This document shows positions 43,326 through 55,272 of a stretch of 64,000 bases of DNA, piece by piece (position 1 is the first letter of the stretch; each line of letters starts with the position of its first letter). This stretch comes from Galerina marginata (Eukaryota; Basidiomycota; Agaricomycetes; Agaricales; Galerinaceae), in contig JAECYW010000010.1 of assembly GCA_023014335.1 (NCBI GenBank), positions 1,860,001 to 1,924,000 on the forward strand. The letters run 5' to 3'. Under the pieces are notes generated by a model that was given only the letters and a program-made list of their open reading frames with translations, was not told where the DNA came from and searched no databases. The translations under genes and the position numbers were made by a program.

Positions 43326-44561
43326 TCAAGAAGCAGCCGGTAACACTTCTTCACCTCCAGAAGATGCGTTAATAAAATTGAGGCTTGGGACATGTATTTG
43401 AGATCCTGAAGGCATGTCCACAATGGCTTTTCCTTCGGCCACTCTAACAATGATCAATAGTGGTGAAATGACCTAGTTTGTGTGTTAGTTGACAGCCGAT
43501 GCACCCACGGGGCTTGAAATATACGCACACAAACATGCGGAAGAACGAGCAGAGGAAAGCCACGAGCAGCCCGAGCAGCACTCGAAACTGTTAAGAAGTG
43601 GCGGAGATGAGGAAGACCGGAATAATAGAGAGAGATGAAAAGGATGCTGTTGGCGACAATCAAGGAGCACGAATCGACGCACATGCCCATGATCCTGTTA
43701 TACACAGACCTGTGTCCGTCTCCTAGTACTTGGCGCAGATAACGTTGATGGAAAAGGATACGGGCAACTATCAACCCTGCAAGTACGATATTGACGAAAG
43801 CCGTAAGCACGATTGTGATGTCGGTCAATCCGTTGGAGGTGAAGAATAGTAGATTCCTGAGTGGTGTTTCCGTAAATAGGATACCCAGAGCAGGTATAGG
43901 AGCCAGTGATTTTTTGGAAGTCAATACGAGAACGCAGCTGAGAATGATCTCGGGTGAAAGAACATATAACACTCCTCCCACTGTCATAAAGATAAATTAG
44001 TTTGAACGTCATTCAAAAGTACAATATACGCACCCAAAGATATAAATGCCAGTATTCCTAGCAAAAAGAATAACCCAATTCGAGCAAGGCGCGATACACC
44101 AGTATATAAAACCCAACAACGCCAGATCTGCAGAAAAACGGTTTGTGAATAGCTATCTATTACGTGGATTTGCTTACCATTAATCCATCCGCGCCCCAGA
44201 CGGTGAGCGGTAGAAAAAATGCACTATCTTCGTCGAAGAATAACACAGCAGCATATGCAATATTCGTTCCATCGTCGTTCATTAAAACGGGTGGACAGAA
44301 AATGCTGCTATGAATATAGAGGATTTCCTCAACCATTGCGCCAGTACTCATTAAGAGCATGACGATCGTATAAGCGAAAAGAAATTTTTGCATTCTCTTG
44401 GAGTAGATGTATTTCGTCTGCAGTAGGAGCCTGCACCACTTCCCGGAAATCGCGAGAACGATACCATAGGCTCCAGCGGAAATGACGGTACCATATAGTG
44501 CTGGTTTGTAATCAGGATTGGCTAGGGCGTGGATGAACAGTGGGGTTGCAGCGGAAGACAT
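43326..44561 (-). CDS. Multi-pass (about seven-TM) membrane protein, tandem copy 2 (358 aa)
   Basis: Exons are 44178-44561, 44034-44127, 43529-43980 and 43326-43472, with introns of 50, 53 and 56 bp, all GT-AG and in consistent phase. It begins MSSAATPLFIHALANPDYKP. Membrane segments include GTVISAGAYGIVLAI, FLFAYTIVMLLMS, IGLFFLLGILAFISLG, GGVLYVLSPEIILSCVLVL and SCSLIVANSILFISLYY. The last exon has no ATG and reads VISPLLIIVRVAEGKAIVDM before a Ser/Glu tail. Intron positions are shared with the gene at 41892-43027, 298 bp downstream on the same strand, so the two arose by tandem duplication. Receptor or transport roles are both possible. Confidence 0.8.
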
Positions 44562-45084
44562 AATTGTGGATGGCCGTGGCCCTATCTGAAAAACGTAAAA
44601 TCTTTCTACGGATTTGCCTGACATAAATAGGCAGAGAGACGAAAAGACAGAAACCTGTGCCCATCTGAGGTAATTCAGACCTCTAGTGTCGTCGATGCAG
44701 TTTGTGGATGTAGATCGCTCCAGATCCTGTAGGTCAAGATTCAAAAATAGTCATTTCCAAGGCGCTACAAGTGCGACAAAGGTTCGCCGCGGAACATTGA
44801 GTAGCAAGTAGACACTAGCAGGAGGAAGCATAGATCCCTGTTTTGCAATGGTTTAGGAGGAAGTGAAAGGCAGACTGGTGACCAAATCTATGACAATTAG
44901 AGGAGGAGAGGGAACGGACGAAACAAGCGACGGAATTCATCAGATTCATTGCCCGAAGCACACACTGGCACGTGACTCCAATCCGCTCCTTGCAACTGCA
45001 AAGCTGCTTGCAATGGCTTGTCCAACGTCCATCCTCAGCCATCCTCCATCCTGGTCTAATCAGTGGCATCACCCGTCAACACAG
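44562..45084. other. Divergent promoter region between membrane-protein and F-box genes
   Basis: Start codons at 44561 (minus) and 45085 (plus) face away from each other. In-frame codons upstream of 45085 (back to 44863) are not F-box-like and probably lie in the leader. No repeats seen. Confidence 0.5.
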
Positions 45085-46508
45085 ATGTCTACCCAATTTC
45101 AAATTCCCGTCGAGCTCCTGGAGCTTATCGTCGCGAATGTCGATCTTCTGACTTCTGACCGCCGACAGACCCTCGTCGCATGTTCGTACGCAAATCGAAC
45201 CCTCACAGCAATGTGCCAGAAGCACATTTTTCGTGATATACAAATTAGGCAAAAAGTAGATCGCGTACCGCAGGGTGCAATCTTTACAGAGGATCAAGGA
45301 GCCGATGGGGAGAGATTCATAGCCCTCATAAAGACTCCAAAGTCGCATCACTTAGCCGCCTATGTTCGAAACCTGGCAATAAACGTGGTCCACGAGTTGT
45401 CATACGGCTATGTCAACTACAAACCTGATCCAAATTGTCATAGTTCACTGAAGCTTGATTTTCCGCTCTATGAAATTACAACACGCCTTCCGAACCTGAA
45501 GAGATTTGCCGTCCTGTCTTCCATTGGTCCGACATTTACGGAGTGGGATACACTTCACAACCGAATCCAAACTTTCATCTCCGATCTTGTTCAGCGTCTC
45601 CCTGAAATCGACCTTCGCTTCTTCGCAGATATGCTTGTTTCGACATTCTACAACTGTCCAGCCTTGGAGGTCCTTCATGTTTCCGCTTTCCATACCGCGG
45701 AAATAATTCCGCCATGCAGGTCAAGGCTTAAATATCTCGACATTGGGTATGATTCACCCGGGCTAATAAAAGGAGCCTATTTCCTCAACCATTTCGATCC
45801 AGTCTATTCTCCGTTGGATGTCACACACCTTACTGGCTTGAAACTAGCAAGTATCAAGTTTTTAGCATCGGATGTCGACAATATCCTGGCACTGTGCGCA
45901 AATACCCTTGAGAGCCTTGACCTGGAAGTGGGCGTATATGGTAGGTTTCGAGTCTCGACCAATTTCCAATTAACTCCCATGTAATAATATTGTTCTTGCT
46001 TTTAGGTGAATATCAATTCGACTACACTCGAGAACCCCTTCAGCAACACCCAAATTCTACTTTACCAAACCTCGGATTGCTTCACAACCTGCGCAACCTG
46101 ACCCTTCGGAGTTCTATACAAGGTTACCCCTTATCTCTATCTGAAGAAGACAACTTCTACGAATCCAATACTCCATCTGTCTCAGCCATATTGCGGACTC
46201 TCCCACTGAAGCTTCACTCGCCATTTGAACTCGTCATTGATACCGTCGTCCGAGGATTCCCGATGGTCCGCCTCTCTATATTTCCGTGGTCCGAGCTTGT
46301 CAATATTTTGCAAGAGGACCGGTTTTCACCCAGTTCAACGCCTGTGAAATTCATATTCAGGGAAAGGCGAAACTCTAAATATAAAGAAGGCAACAACGTG
46401 TTGGATTCGAACTGGCTTTCAGAAATATTGAACCAAAACGACGACTTTAGGAAATTGGGGAAGAAAAATATATGTTTGATGGCAACATCGGGGCTTGATC
46501 ACAACTGA
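45085..46508 (+). CDS. Family B F-box protein, two exons (452 aa)
   Basis: The start at 45085 (MSTQFQIPVELLELIVANVD) aligns with MSSGFQLPIEVLELIVDNVN of the gene at 19722-21125. Exon 1 is 45085-45940 and exon 2 is 46006-46508. The 65-bp intron (GTAGGT...TTTTAG) is phase 1 after LDLEVGVYG, the family position. Motifs: CSYANRTLTAMCQKHIFRDI, LAAYVRNLAINVV, FYNCPALEVLHVSAF, YSPLDVTHLTGLKL, FPWSELVNILQED. It lies on the opposite strand and about 24 kb from its closest relative. SCF adaptor role inferred. Confidence 0.8.
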
Positions 46509-46702
46509 AACCCTTTCCATATGTACGTTCCAAATCCTGTATTTATCAGGAATATTTCATGATGACTGCGATAAAAAAACACGTTGACCTTGATTTGCAA
46601 TGATGGACAATCTGCAGATGCAAGCCTTTATTGGCCTCTGTTGTTGAATATGTATGGTCGTGCTGTTTTCAAACGACCTTTCTACTTCGAATTACTCGTA
46701 AA

Positions 46703-48419
46703 TCAAGTAGATACCAAGAGAAGACTCTCTGGCTGACCACTGCCGCACGTGTATTCCATCACCGCGTCGGAATTCCTCCAAATGATTTTCAGTCCGAAAA
46801 TGCTATCCAAATACCTCAAATCCAACTGAACAGGAGGAGTAGATACAATTGTAAAATCCAAGACTTCAATAGGACGACCGCTTGCGCTTCGGAAAGCGAT
46901 GAAACGTAGAAGAGGATGTTCATGGTAATCGGAACCGTTGATACCCTGTAATCCGTACATCCCTTCGACTCCCAACGTATGGAGTGCAGGAAATGCTAGA
47001 GGGTTGTTGTATTGAGCAGATGCCAGGAAAATCATTGTGTTCGCCGGGGTTCGCAGGGTTGAAACCGAGGTAAAGAGAGACAGAAAGGTGAGGTAATAAG
47101 GATTGTCGCCCTGTGTCATATTGAGCTCCAAATGTGTAATCTTGGAAAATATTGTGGAAGCAAAAACGCTGAGGAAGAGTGGAAGGGGTCTCGATGAAAG
47201 AAGAGGAGGATCAGAGTAGTCCCACATAGAGTGTGTTCGGATGCGCAGGTCGGGCGAATATTCTTTCCAAGTCGTTAAAGCACGGAGGTCGAAATTAGCT
47301 ATAACAATTGTGAGAGAAAACCACAAGCCATTGTGAGAGGCGAAAAAATACTGGCCATATCTAGACAAAACTTCAACCGCGAGGGCTGAATCCTCCTGCA
47401 ACAGAGGATAAACGTATATGTATAGACTCAGTGATAGAGGGTGATTTGTTCGCGGAGTTATATGTCCTAGTAGCTCCGTGTGCGACTGTGTGATGGCTCC
47501 TAGCTCAATCGATCAGAGGTTGGGTAGATCGACATATTTTAATGTAGGTTTATTGGTGAGCAATGGTTGCCTGATATTCCAAATGAATGAAAGGGATTCG
47601 AGGAGAGGAGTTTGAGCCAACGCATCGAGGATTTGCTTTGTTGTGAAGTACGTATCTTGGGGGTCGATGCCTTTTATTGCGATTCGGGTGAGATTCCTCA
47701 TCCACGGTGCCGGAGAGTGAAAATTGAGGGTGTGAGAGCGGAAGTCGCGCAGAGCAGGGGCGCTGTTACTGAATAGCAGCAAAGGGGGATCGACTCGGTG
47801 GTGAACCGGACGAATACAGAAGTGTTCGAGTTGTGCTGTAGGATTTCCAAACACGTTCCAGAGCTTGCGAAGAGCACCTTGAGCGTCGTCATTCGAGATA
47901 CCCTGGATGCAGGAAAAAAAGCTACTCGGGATCGTCATGTCCAGATACCGGGTCCTCCACCACTCTTTCTCTAGAAAAGCGAGGATGACATATCCGGCCC
48001 CAGACGAGAGACGATTACATAGACAGAAATGTGAGAGTCCATGTCGATGGCTTAGCTTTGGATCTGACGTTCCAAACCTCACATCAAGTGATGCATTGCC
48101 CGTCCTGCGGAAGATCTCATCCCGCCATTCAGTGTCGAGCCCGAGGAGCTCGTCGAAGTTAATAAGGTGACCCCATATCGATGGCGAATGGAGTATCAAT
48201 TCCCGCCAGTGATGGCAAACATGGGAAGAGCGGACAGTGGCTTGCAATGCTGCGGTGACGATCATCGCAGGCAGAATCCTGCAGTCATCGATCTTAGCGT
48301 TCATCATAAAAATCTCCAGCCACAGATCTCCATTCAGCTGAGACCCGAAGCAAAACCACAATAGTCGAGTTAATCCAGGACGATATACTATAAAGGATGT
48401 GGAAACTCACTTTCTCCAT
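46703..48419 (-). pseudogene. F-box protein gene broken by one in-frame TGA
   Basis: The F-box-like part (LNGDLWLEIFMMNAKIDDCR, then SSHVCHHWRELILHSPSIWG) starts at 48337. A likely 9-bp first exon (MEK, 48411-48419) is joined across a 73-bp GT-AG intron. The frame then runs to a TGA at 47513-47515 (after LKYVDLPNL). It continues open in the same frame for another 269 codons (SIELGAITQSHTELLGHITP ... SGQPESLLLVST) to 46703. The spacing is an exact multiple of three and no intron is needed to bridge. The sequence after the stop keeps protein-like composition, so this is a recent nonsense mutation, a polymorphism or a sequencing error. Confidence 0.7.
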
Positions 48420-48870
48420 ATTGCAAGGACCTACAGTGAAGTCAGGTCCTATGGCTGTGGTGTATTGGGCTGTGGAAGTGCCGAAGGTAAAGTCCTAACA
48501 TCACAAGTAGCACTGCCATATCATTTTATTTCCCATCCTCCGTTCAGATCTATTTGAGCCACAACCAAAATTTAGGGCATAATTATTTATTCATGCAACA
48601 TTAATAGCTATGAGAGAAGGCAAAAAGAATGTCCATGCAAAATAAAATACAAGGCAATGCCTATCGTCAAACGACAAATAAGAAAACGTAAACACTCGCG
48701 CGGACTATCATGGCATGTCATAACAATAAAACTTCACTTTATCACAATCAGTGGGTATCTTCCGCCCAACCGTCCGTCCGTCCGTCCGTCCGTCCATGGG
48801 TAAAGCGCGAGAAAACACACAGCAAAAACACACTCCCCTCGCCTGGTATCCAACCACCACCCGCGATTTC
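48420..48870. other. Intergenic with a short microsatellite
   Basis: This is the upstream flank of the broken F-box gene and 3' region of KHA1. The tetranucleotide repeat at 48771-48795 is the only structured feature. Confidence 0.6.
48771..48795. repeat. (CGTC)n microsatellite, about six units
   Basis: Six perfect CGTC units occur in tandem, about 75-100 bp beyond the KHA1 stop codon and probably within its 3' UTR. Confidence 0.9.
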
Positions 48871-51800
48871 TCAATCCTGCTGAGCAGCCCCCGAAGCCTG
48901 GAGAACAACCACACCGGACCCAACACCCGCAACAACAAACGCAGTAGCCACATCCCCGATCGTCTTGCGCACCTCCGACCCGACCTTCTCATGCTCATCC
49001 ATAAGCTCTTTCAGTTCCTTCCGGTGGTTCTCGACAGCCAGCCGCCTCGAGCGGCCGGTGACGACGACGAGCTTCGTCTTCGTCGCTAGGATCGCGTCGC
49101 TCGCTTCTTGGATCGCCGCATGGAGGGGTATCGGGGTAGGGAGTGTTCTAAACTCGATTTGCGGTCGCGAAGACGAAGAAGCGGATGAATGGGTTGACTT
49201 GGAGTCAGGCGAGGGCAGTGGAGGGGCATAACGAGCCCAGATAATATTATCAGCCGTCTCGGAATGAAGGCGCGTCTCTGTGTTCTGCTGGCCGTAAACG
49301 GTATCCGGAAACCCGGCGATTCTCTGACAAAAATTGAACAAATCAGAAAAGGTGCCAGTCAAGCATTTTTCAAACATACCGAGCCAACAGTCAGAGCATT
49401 CAATTCCTCCATATTTTTCCCCTCTTCACCGCTAGCCAGATGCACCGGCCTCCCAGGAGCAACAACCCCATCCTCTCCGTCATGAACAACACCTTCAGTC
49501 TTCGTAATCCGTACCACCGTGGCCCTTATTCTGGGATTTGCACAAATCTGAATCACGAACTCAAGTGCAAGACGGTCATCCGGCCCACCAAAGAAGGGCA
49601 AGAACACATGCTGCGCCACCCCAACCGCACCCTCCGCGCCGCCCACAATGGAGGCCGAGTCCAACGTACTCTGGTCAACAAAGAGTGCGACGTCCGTAGT
49701 TGCCTGTGAGAACACGCCGCGCACGAACTGGGAGTGAATAATGGACACCGAGTTGCTCACATCCACGCCTCCTGGCGTCGAATGCCCGTTCGGGGATAGG
49801 AAGTTGGTCTTGAACAGGACGTCGAATGGGTTGTGCGAAGCCGGACTTCTTGGGTTGCCAGAGGCGGTAACAGACATAGGCGGGAGCGCCATGGGTTGCT
49901 GCTGAGGCGTGGTCGGAGCAGGGTGGTGCTCTGGCGCTGGGCCATCGAATGCATCGTGCACAGGTGGTAGCCATGGGATCATAATCATGTCCGAGTCGAA
50001 GTTCCTGGCGTGCTCGGCAACGCTGTATGCCAAGTCCTCGAATTTCACGACTGATAGTGTAGGTGATACACTGATCCCGTTGAGTTGACCGAACATCCGG
50101 AAGATGGAGAGGAGAGGGTCGGTGAGGAGGAGAGAATCCGAGACAGAAGACTTCATGACAGCCGAAACACGATCCGAGAGCTCGATGAGCCTGAGCGCCT
50201 CCGTGCTGATGAAATTGGGAAGTAGGCTCTGCGAAGAAGCAGCCCTATTGTCCGAAGCCGACGATGCTTTCTTCTCGTGCACGGAAGAAGGCAGAGGAGG
50301 TTGGATAAGTTGGGTCAAGGCCATCATGGCAGGCAAATGCTCTAATTTATCGAGAACGACCGTGAAACGCGTCTTGAAAGCTCCGTCTTGGGTAGGAGTG
50401 GCACGCTTGCGTGTGACAGCCTCGTCGTCTGGTACGTTATCGAAGTTGGGCCCTGTGGCCGCGACGCGACGCCGCAGATGAGGTGGATAGAGCCACGTTA
50501 CAAGAGGGGTTGTCATGAACGTCAAAACGAGCGCCTCGAGGACAAACATGGAGAACACTTGCTATTGATTTTCAAAGTTAGGTTTATGGAATCAACAGAT
50601 AAGTTGAACTTACCGGGGATAGAATCCCAGCGGAAAGGCCAACATTTAGGACGATCAGTTCCACTAAACTAGAAAGAAGGAAAGTCAGACCAATTGTGCA
50701 AAAGCAACAGGAGAATTGACGCTTTTATTACCCTTTACAGCTCATCAAGGAGCCAATCGTGCTGGCCTCTCGCCAATTAAAGCCCGCAAAATAATGTGCA
50801 GCGAGCAGACACCCTCCAAATTTCCCAATGAAAGCAGTGATGATGATAGCAATAGTATATGCCCATGTGATGCCTGTTGTCGATGGTAAGCACAATACGC
50901 CACAGCAATTTCGCAACTTCGTACCATTATTAAGGAGGCCAAGGTCAGTGGAAAGACCGGAAAGGGTAAAATACTGCATGACGTTTCAGTTCGATGTTCG
51001 TATTGACTAGACGAGGCTTACAAGAGGGAGGAAGATGATGGAAACCATATCTTCCAATTTTTCGGTCATAGTGATCGCAAGACCACCCTCTCTGGGAACG
51101 ATAATTCCCGCCACGAATGCACCTGTAATTTAAGACGTCAGCTGAAAATAACATATCGACGCGCATACATGCAGCTGGAGAACTAGGCACACACCAAAAA
51201 TAGCATGGACTCCAATGACATCCGTGAAAAACGCAGACCCGAATAGAATAAGCATGGTCACGGTCATAAAGAACACCGAGGGACCACTTTCGACTATAAA
51301 TTTGGCTCTTATCAGATGAAGGACTAACATTAGGGAAGTCTAGACTTACTCGATCCGGTTTTTCTCGCCAGCCACCATAGCGCCATCTTGACAGGGAAAA
51401 GAAGGAACAAGGTCCACCCAACACATGCGAGTAGGATGTACAGCGCGGTGAGGCCAGAACCCGCATTGACGAGGGCAACGCTCAGTGCCAGAAGGACCCA
51501 TCCGACTGTTAAGAATTAGAGAAGGAAAGTTAAACTACATGAAGTGGAGTCACGCACCGATGTCATTTCCAACGCCAGCAGATAGCACCACAATGCCGAC
51601 AGTGGTATCCAGCAGCTTCAGCTCGGTCAAGATCCGACAGAGCACAGGGAATGCAGTGATCGAGTACGCCACACCGGCGAACAGCATGAAATACGTGAAC
51701 TTGATGTCTGGGTTGATGAACTCCTTGTAGATCGCATGCGAGAGGCCCGCTCCAATACCGAATGGGAGTACCATCCCTGCGAGAGCGACTGTTGCAGACA

Positions 51801-52355
51801 GGCGCGCATTGCGCTTGATCACCCCAGCATCGATTTCGAGCCCGACGAGGAAAAGAAAGAGGCACAGCCCGATGTTCGCGACAAGGCTCAAATACGGGCG
51901 CGAATCCTGGGGGAAAATGTGCTCTGTGAAGCCTGGTATGCGTCCAAACGCCGTTGGACCTGAATTTCCATATGTCAATGCCTAAAAGAGCAGAATGGCA
52001 ACGCCACCACGCACCGAGTATAATCCCCCCCAACACCTCCGCAATGACCTTTGGCTGACGGATTTTGCTGAGCCCCAGCGAAAGCAGGCTCGCTGTGCAT
52101 ACGATTATCCCTATTTAGGCGCATACATGAGCACCCACAGCCCATTTCTGGTTCTGCCAAGGCCACGTACCGACTTGGATGATCCATAGACGTAAAGGAT
52201 CAGCAGTATTGAACGCTGATGGGTCTTTGCCGCTCAACAACCCGCCCTAGAGGGAATTCAGCTTGCTAAATGGTGAAAGAAGGCGAAGAGAGTACCTGCT
52301 CCGCCGCTGCCCGTTTATGAAAAAGACTGATAACATGGGCAGAGAATTCGGGCAT
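48871..52355 (-). CDS. KHA1: K+/H+ antiporter, CPA2 family (936 aa, 12 exons)
   Basis: Exons are 52296-52355, 52171-52246, 52015-52110, 51558-51959, 51350-51505, 51195-51293, 51022-51122, 50925-50973, 50732-50873, 50614-50668, 49380-50561 and 48871-49323. All introns are 48-72 bp and all phases close. The membrane half (residues about 1-390) has family motifs: KIRQPKVIAEVLGGIILG, SLVANIGLCLFLFLVGLEID, AGVGNDI with the ion-coupling Asp, AFFTDVIGVHAIFGAFVAG, and MSCKGLVELIVLNVGL. The cytosolic half carries low-complexity Pro/Ser linkers and USP-like segments (VFLPFFGGPDDRLALEFVIQ, NPRIRATVVRITK). Kha1-type proteins exchange K+ for H+ in endomembranes and affect Golgi pH. The C-terminal domain is longer than the transporter core needs and is probably regulatory. 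Confidence 0.93.
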
Positions 52356-53242
52356 AAGGGGTCCTGTGAAGCTGGCTGGGCAGGGACCAAAGGGCAGTGA
52401 CGGTCAAAACCAACCCTGTTTTGTTATATTTGAATTTGAGTCTGGCCAATATACTAAGTCCGGTCAAATTTGATCCGTTTGATCAATTTGACGGTGCCGA
52501 AATGAGGCGGTATAATTAGAACAGAGCGTGTACAAGTCGGCGGCGATGTGGAAGGCTACGAACTTGATTGGGGGCTGTGGCTGGCAACTTTGGGAGTCTT
52601 TAGTGATGGATGTATGGCAATTGAGGATACGTTTTGTTTCAGCCTTGGACTTCGTCCTTTAAATAATAAAATCTCTACGACGTCCTCAAGGAGAAGGTTG
52701 TTAATGAAGCATAAATAAACATCGAAACGCACACAGCTCTCTCATATCACTCTGGGATAAGAATAGCAAACTCGACGAGTCCGCACCGATGTCAGCTGGA
52801 GAGTTGGCTTTTCCTGGTTCTTTGACGTCCTGAGTGGCTGATCATGTCTGCTACGGAGCTGACGATCAAATAATCTTGTTTCTTGCAGGAGTGTATGTCG
52901 CCTTCTTGTCAACAAGTGAGCAAAACTAGACAGAGCCGAGCCGAGGAGACGCGGTGAAATGCAGAACCAAAAGTTGCAAGTCTAAGAAAAATAGCATTCC
53001 GCGTGGTAGAGTCGCGGCGTAGACGATACATGGATGTCGGTATAGCAAAACAAGGAAATAGTGTATACAAATCTTGGGTAGTAAAACAATCTGCTGTACA
53101 AAAATATTAGTTATTAGTCACCGAAAGCAATCCACACGCAGGAAAAGATAAAGCGAAACAAAGACGTGGTCGTAAATGCATGCCGGCCTGGTCTCGAGCC
53201 GCAAAAATTAAAAAGACATCGTGGAGTCGTGAAGAAAGTTCG
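52356..53242. other. Intergenic, promoter of KHA1 and 3' flank of SHO1
   Basis: Several GGTCAAA/TTTGATC-like short motifs lie at 52395-52490 next to the KHA1 start. No gene recognised. Confidence 0.5.
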
Positions 53243-54643
53243 TTAAAGCAAACGTAAATAGTTTGAGGGGGCGACTGTAATTCATGATCAGTATCGGAAG
53301 GCCATCTACAATCCAGGATCTTGAACACGCACTTCCTTTTCGTCCATCTTTCGTCTTTGCCTCCCACCACTTTCCCGACTTATCGAAGATGAGAAGTACT
53401 TCTCCTTTCTTGAACGCCAACTCGTTCGGATCATCTGTCGATCCTTTGTCTGTTATCGAGAAAAAAAAATCAGCACTCAGACTTGGCCCTTCGATTAAAG
53501 ACTCAAAAACATACACTCAAATAACGCCTCTGCCCGCCACTTCGCAGCCGAATCAGGTGCCGTCGACACTGCGAGCTCGGGGGGATGCGTGACACGCGAC
53601 TCGCGCTGCTCCTCCATCGCAGTCACAGTCCCACTTTCCGCCCGTATACTCGCAGGCGCCTGAGAGCCAAGCATACTGCCCTCCCGGGGATCCATCACTC
53701 CACTCCGATGCTGCTCTGACGACACACTCGTCATCGTGCCCCTTCCTCCTGGGGCGGGTGGCGGGGTGTACACGCTCCAATGCCCACTCGCCGTTGGCCG
53801 CCTAGGCTTCTCCGATCGCTGCTGCTCGACCTTGGCGCGCTCCTCCGGGCTCAGATCCTCCAACCGGCCTTCATATCTCGCAGAGACACCGCCATTCTGC
53901 GGCGGCGTCGAAAACGCGTCTGTGCTGCGCGAGATTTTCTGCACCTTGTTGTGGTGCGTTTCTGGCTGTCGTGTGAAGCTCAGCAGGCGTGCGATGGGAG
54001 ACTGGGGTGGCGATGTGAAGAAGAAAATCCAAAGGAGGTCGACTATCGCGACGAGGAGCCACCCGGCGCCTGTTGCTTGTACGGCTGGAGCGGGGGAGTG
54101 GATGGTCTGGTCGACGCTAAATAGGGCGAATACAGTCACGATAGCCGCGAAGACGGATATCTGAGTACCGTATGCGTGCGCCGCGTTAAAGGTTGACGAG
54201 CCCATGAGGACCTGTATGACGAGCAGGGTGAGGATGGTTTGGATGACTATCGGGAACCACAGTATGCGAACTGCAGCACCACTGACTGTGATGGTTCAAC
54301 ATATTAGAAAACTTCAAAAGGAATAGAGTTAAGATACTCACTCGTAGCTGCCACGATTGACTGCGAAACTAAAGCGACAAGCCATGCAATCTTGTACGCC
54401 GCTCAGAACGGATACCACGCGCATGCCAAAATCACTCACCACTCCAAGCACAAAGGTCGCCAGAAGAAACATCGATCTGCTGCCCCTATCCTCGGCAACG
54501 ACAGCGTCAGAGCCGCTAGGCGTCTTCTCATTCACTGTCACGGCATTCTCCTGCGCTGGCGGATGATTTGGAGTTTGCTCCACCACCGCCTCTGACACTG
54601 GCCTCTCTGACGCCGAGGCAACGTAGCTCAGACTCTGGTCCAT
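53243..54643 (-). CDS. SHO1: Osmosensor SHO1, four-TM SH3 adaptor (380 aa)
   Basis: Exons are 54440-54643, 54342-54360 (19 nt), 53515-54285, 53333-53449 and 53243-53274, with GT-AG introns of 56-79 bp. A hydrophilic N-terminus is followed by membrane segments: FLLATFVLGVSIVAAT, ILWFPIVIQTILTLLVI, ISVFAAIVTVFALF, and GAGWLLVAIVDLLWIFFFTS, the Sho1 signature near the last helix. A Pro/Ser/Arg-rich linker (SVYTPPPAPGG) leads to a C-terminal SH3 domain (NELAFKKGEVLLIFDKSGKW, then KGIAPSNYLRLL). In fungi Sho1 sits in the plasma membrane, binds the MAPKK Pbs2 through its SH3 domain, and feeds the high-osmolarity HOG and invasive-growth pathways. The micro-exon completes the first membrane helix, which supports it. 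Confidence 0.93.
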
Positions 54644-55272
54644 GCGCTATAAGTGTGTCGTGTATCGCGTTGTAGTCCAGTTAAGCCGTTGTGAAAGGTA
54701 TATCTGCGAAAGCAGGTAGGTGGTAAGGGTTGAAAGGGCGGAAAAACCCCGAGCAAAGCCTCGAGGAGAAACTTCCCTTCTGTGGTTGAATTCAGGGTCC
54801 ACGATCGCTGGGAAATACAGAACGCGGAAGCATTCCGGCACCGATAGTGAAATTCAAGCGGAGATTACTTTCTTCGACTCAGCGGCCCCCTAGTTCCTTA
54901 CAATTTGCAAGAAAATAAACCTGGTTCATTTGTGCACCTTAACCCAAAACGATATGAGTTCAATTGGTTCTCTTATTACTTCACGTTCCCGATTTTCAGC
55001 TTGGAGTTTTTTATGAGTCCTCAGTTGAGTACTGCGGAATCTAGCTCGACAAGGTTGTAAATATGTCGGCGGCGAAAGGGATATCCTGAATCCGCCGCTC
55101 TCATATATGCAAGCCCTAAATGCAAGACCCTCGAAGTGAACCGAGGTTTGAATCAAGAAGAGCTGCGTACATGGTACAGTGTTTACAGAGCGACAATCCG
55201 AGTCAAAGCGCGAGACCGAAAATAATTTACAAACTAATCAACCGCAAAAAAAACTACCAAGTGAAAAAAGAT
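54644..55272. other. Promoter region of SHO1, no gene seen
   Basis: Spacer between the SHO1 start and the 3' end of an F-box gene. Only short frames without motifs. Confidence 0.6.

Noticed and set aside
44863..45084. 74-codon N-terminal extension of the family B gene at 45085
   Set aside because: Paralogues start at the ATG equivalent to 45085; the extra residues are not F-box-like.
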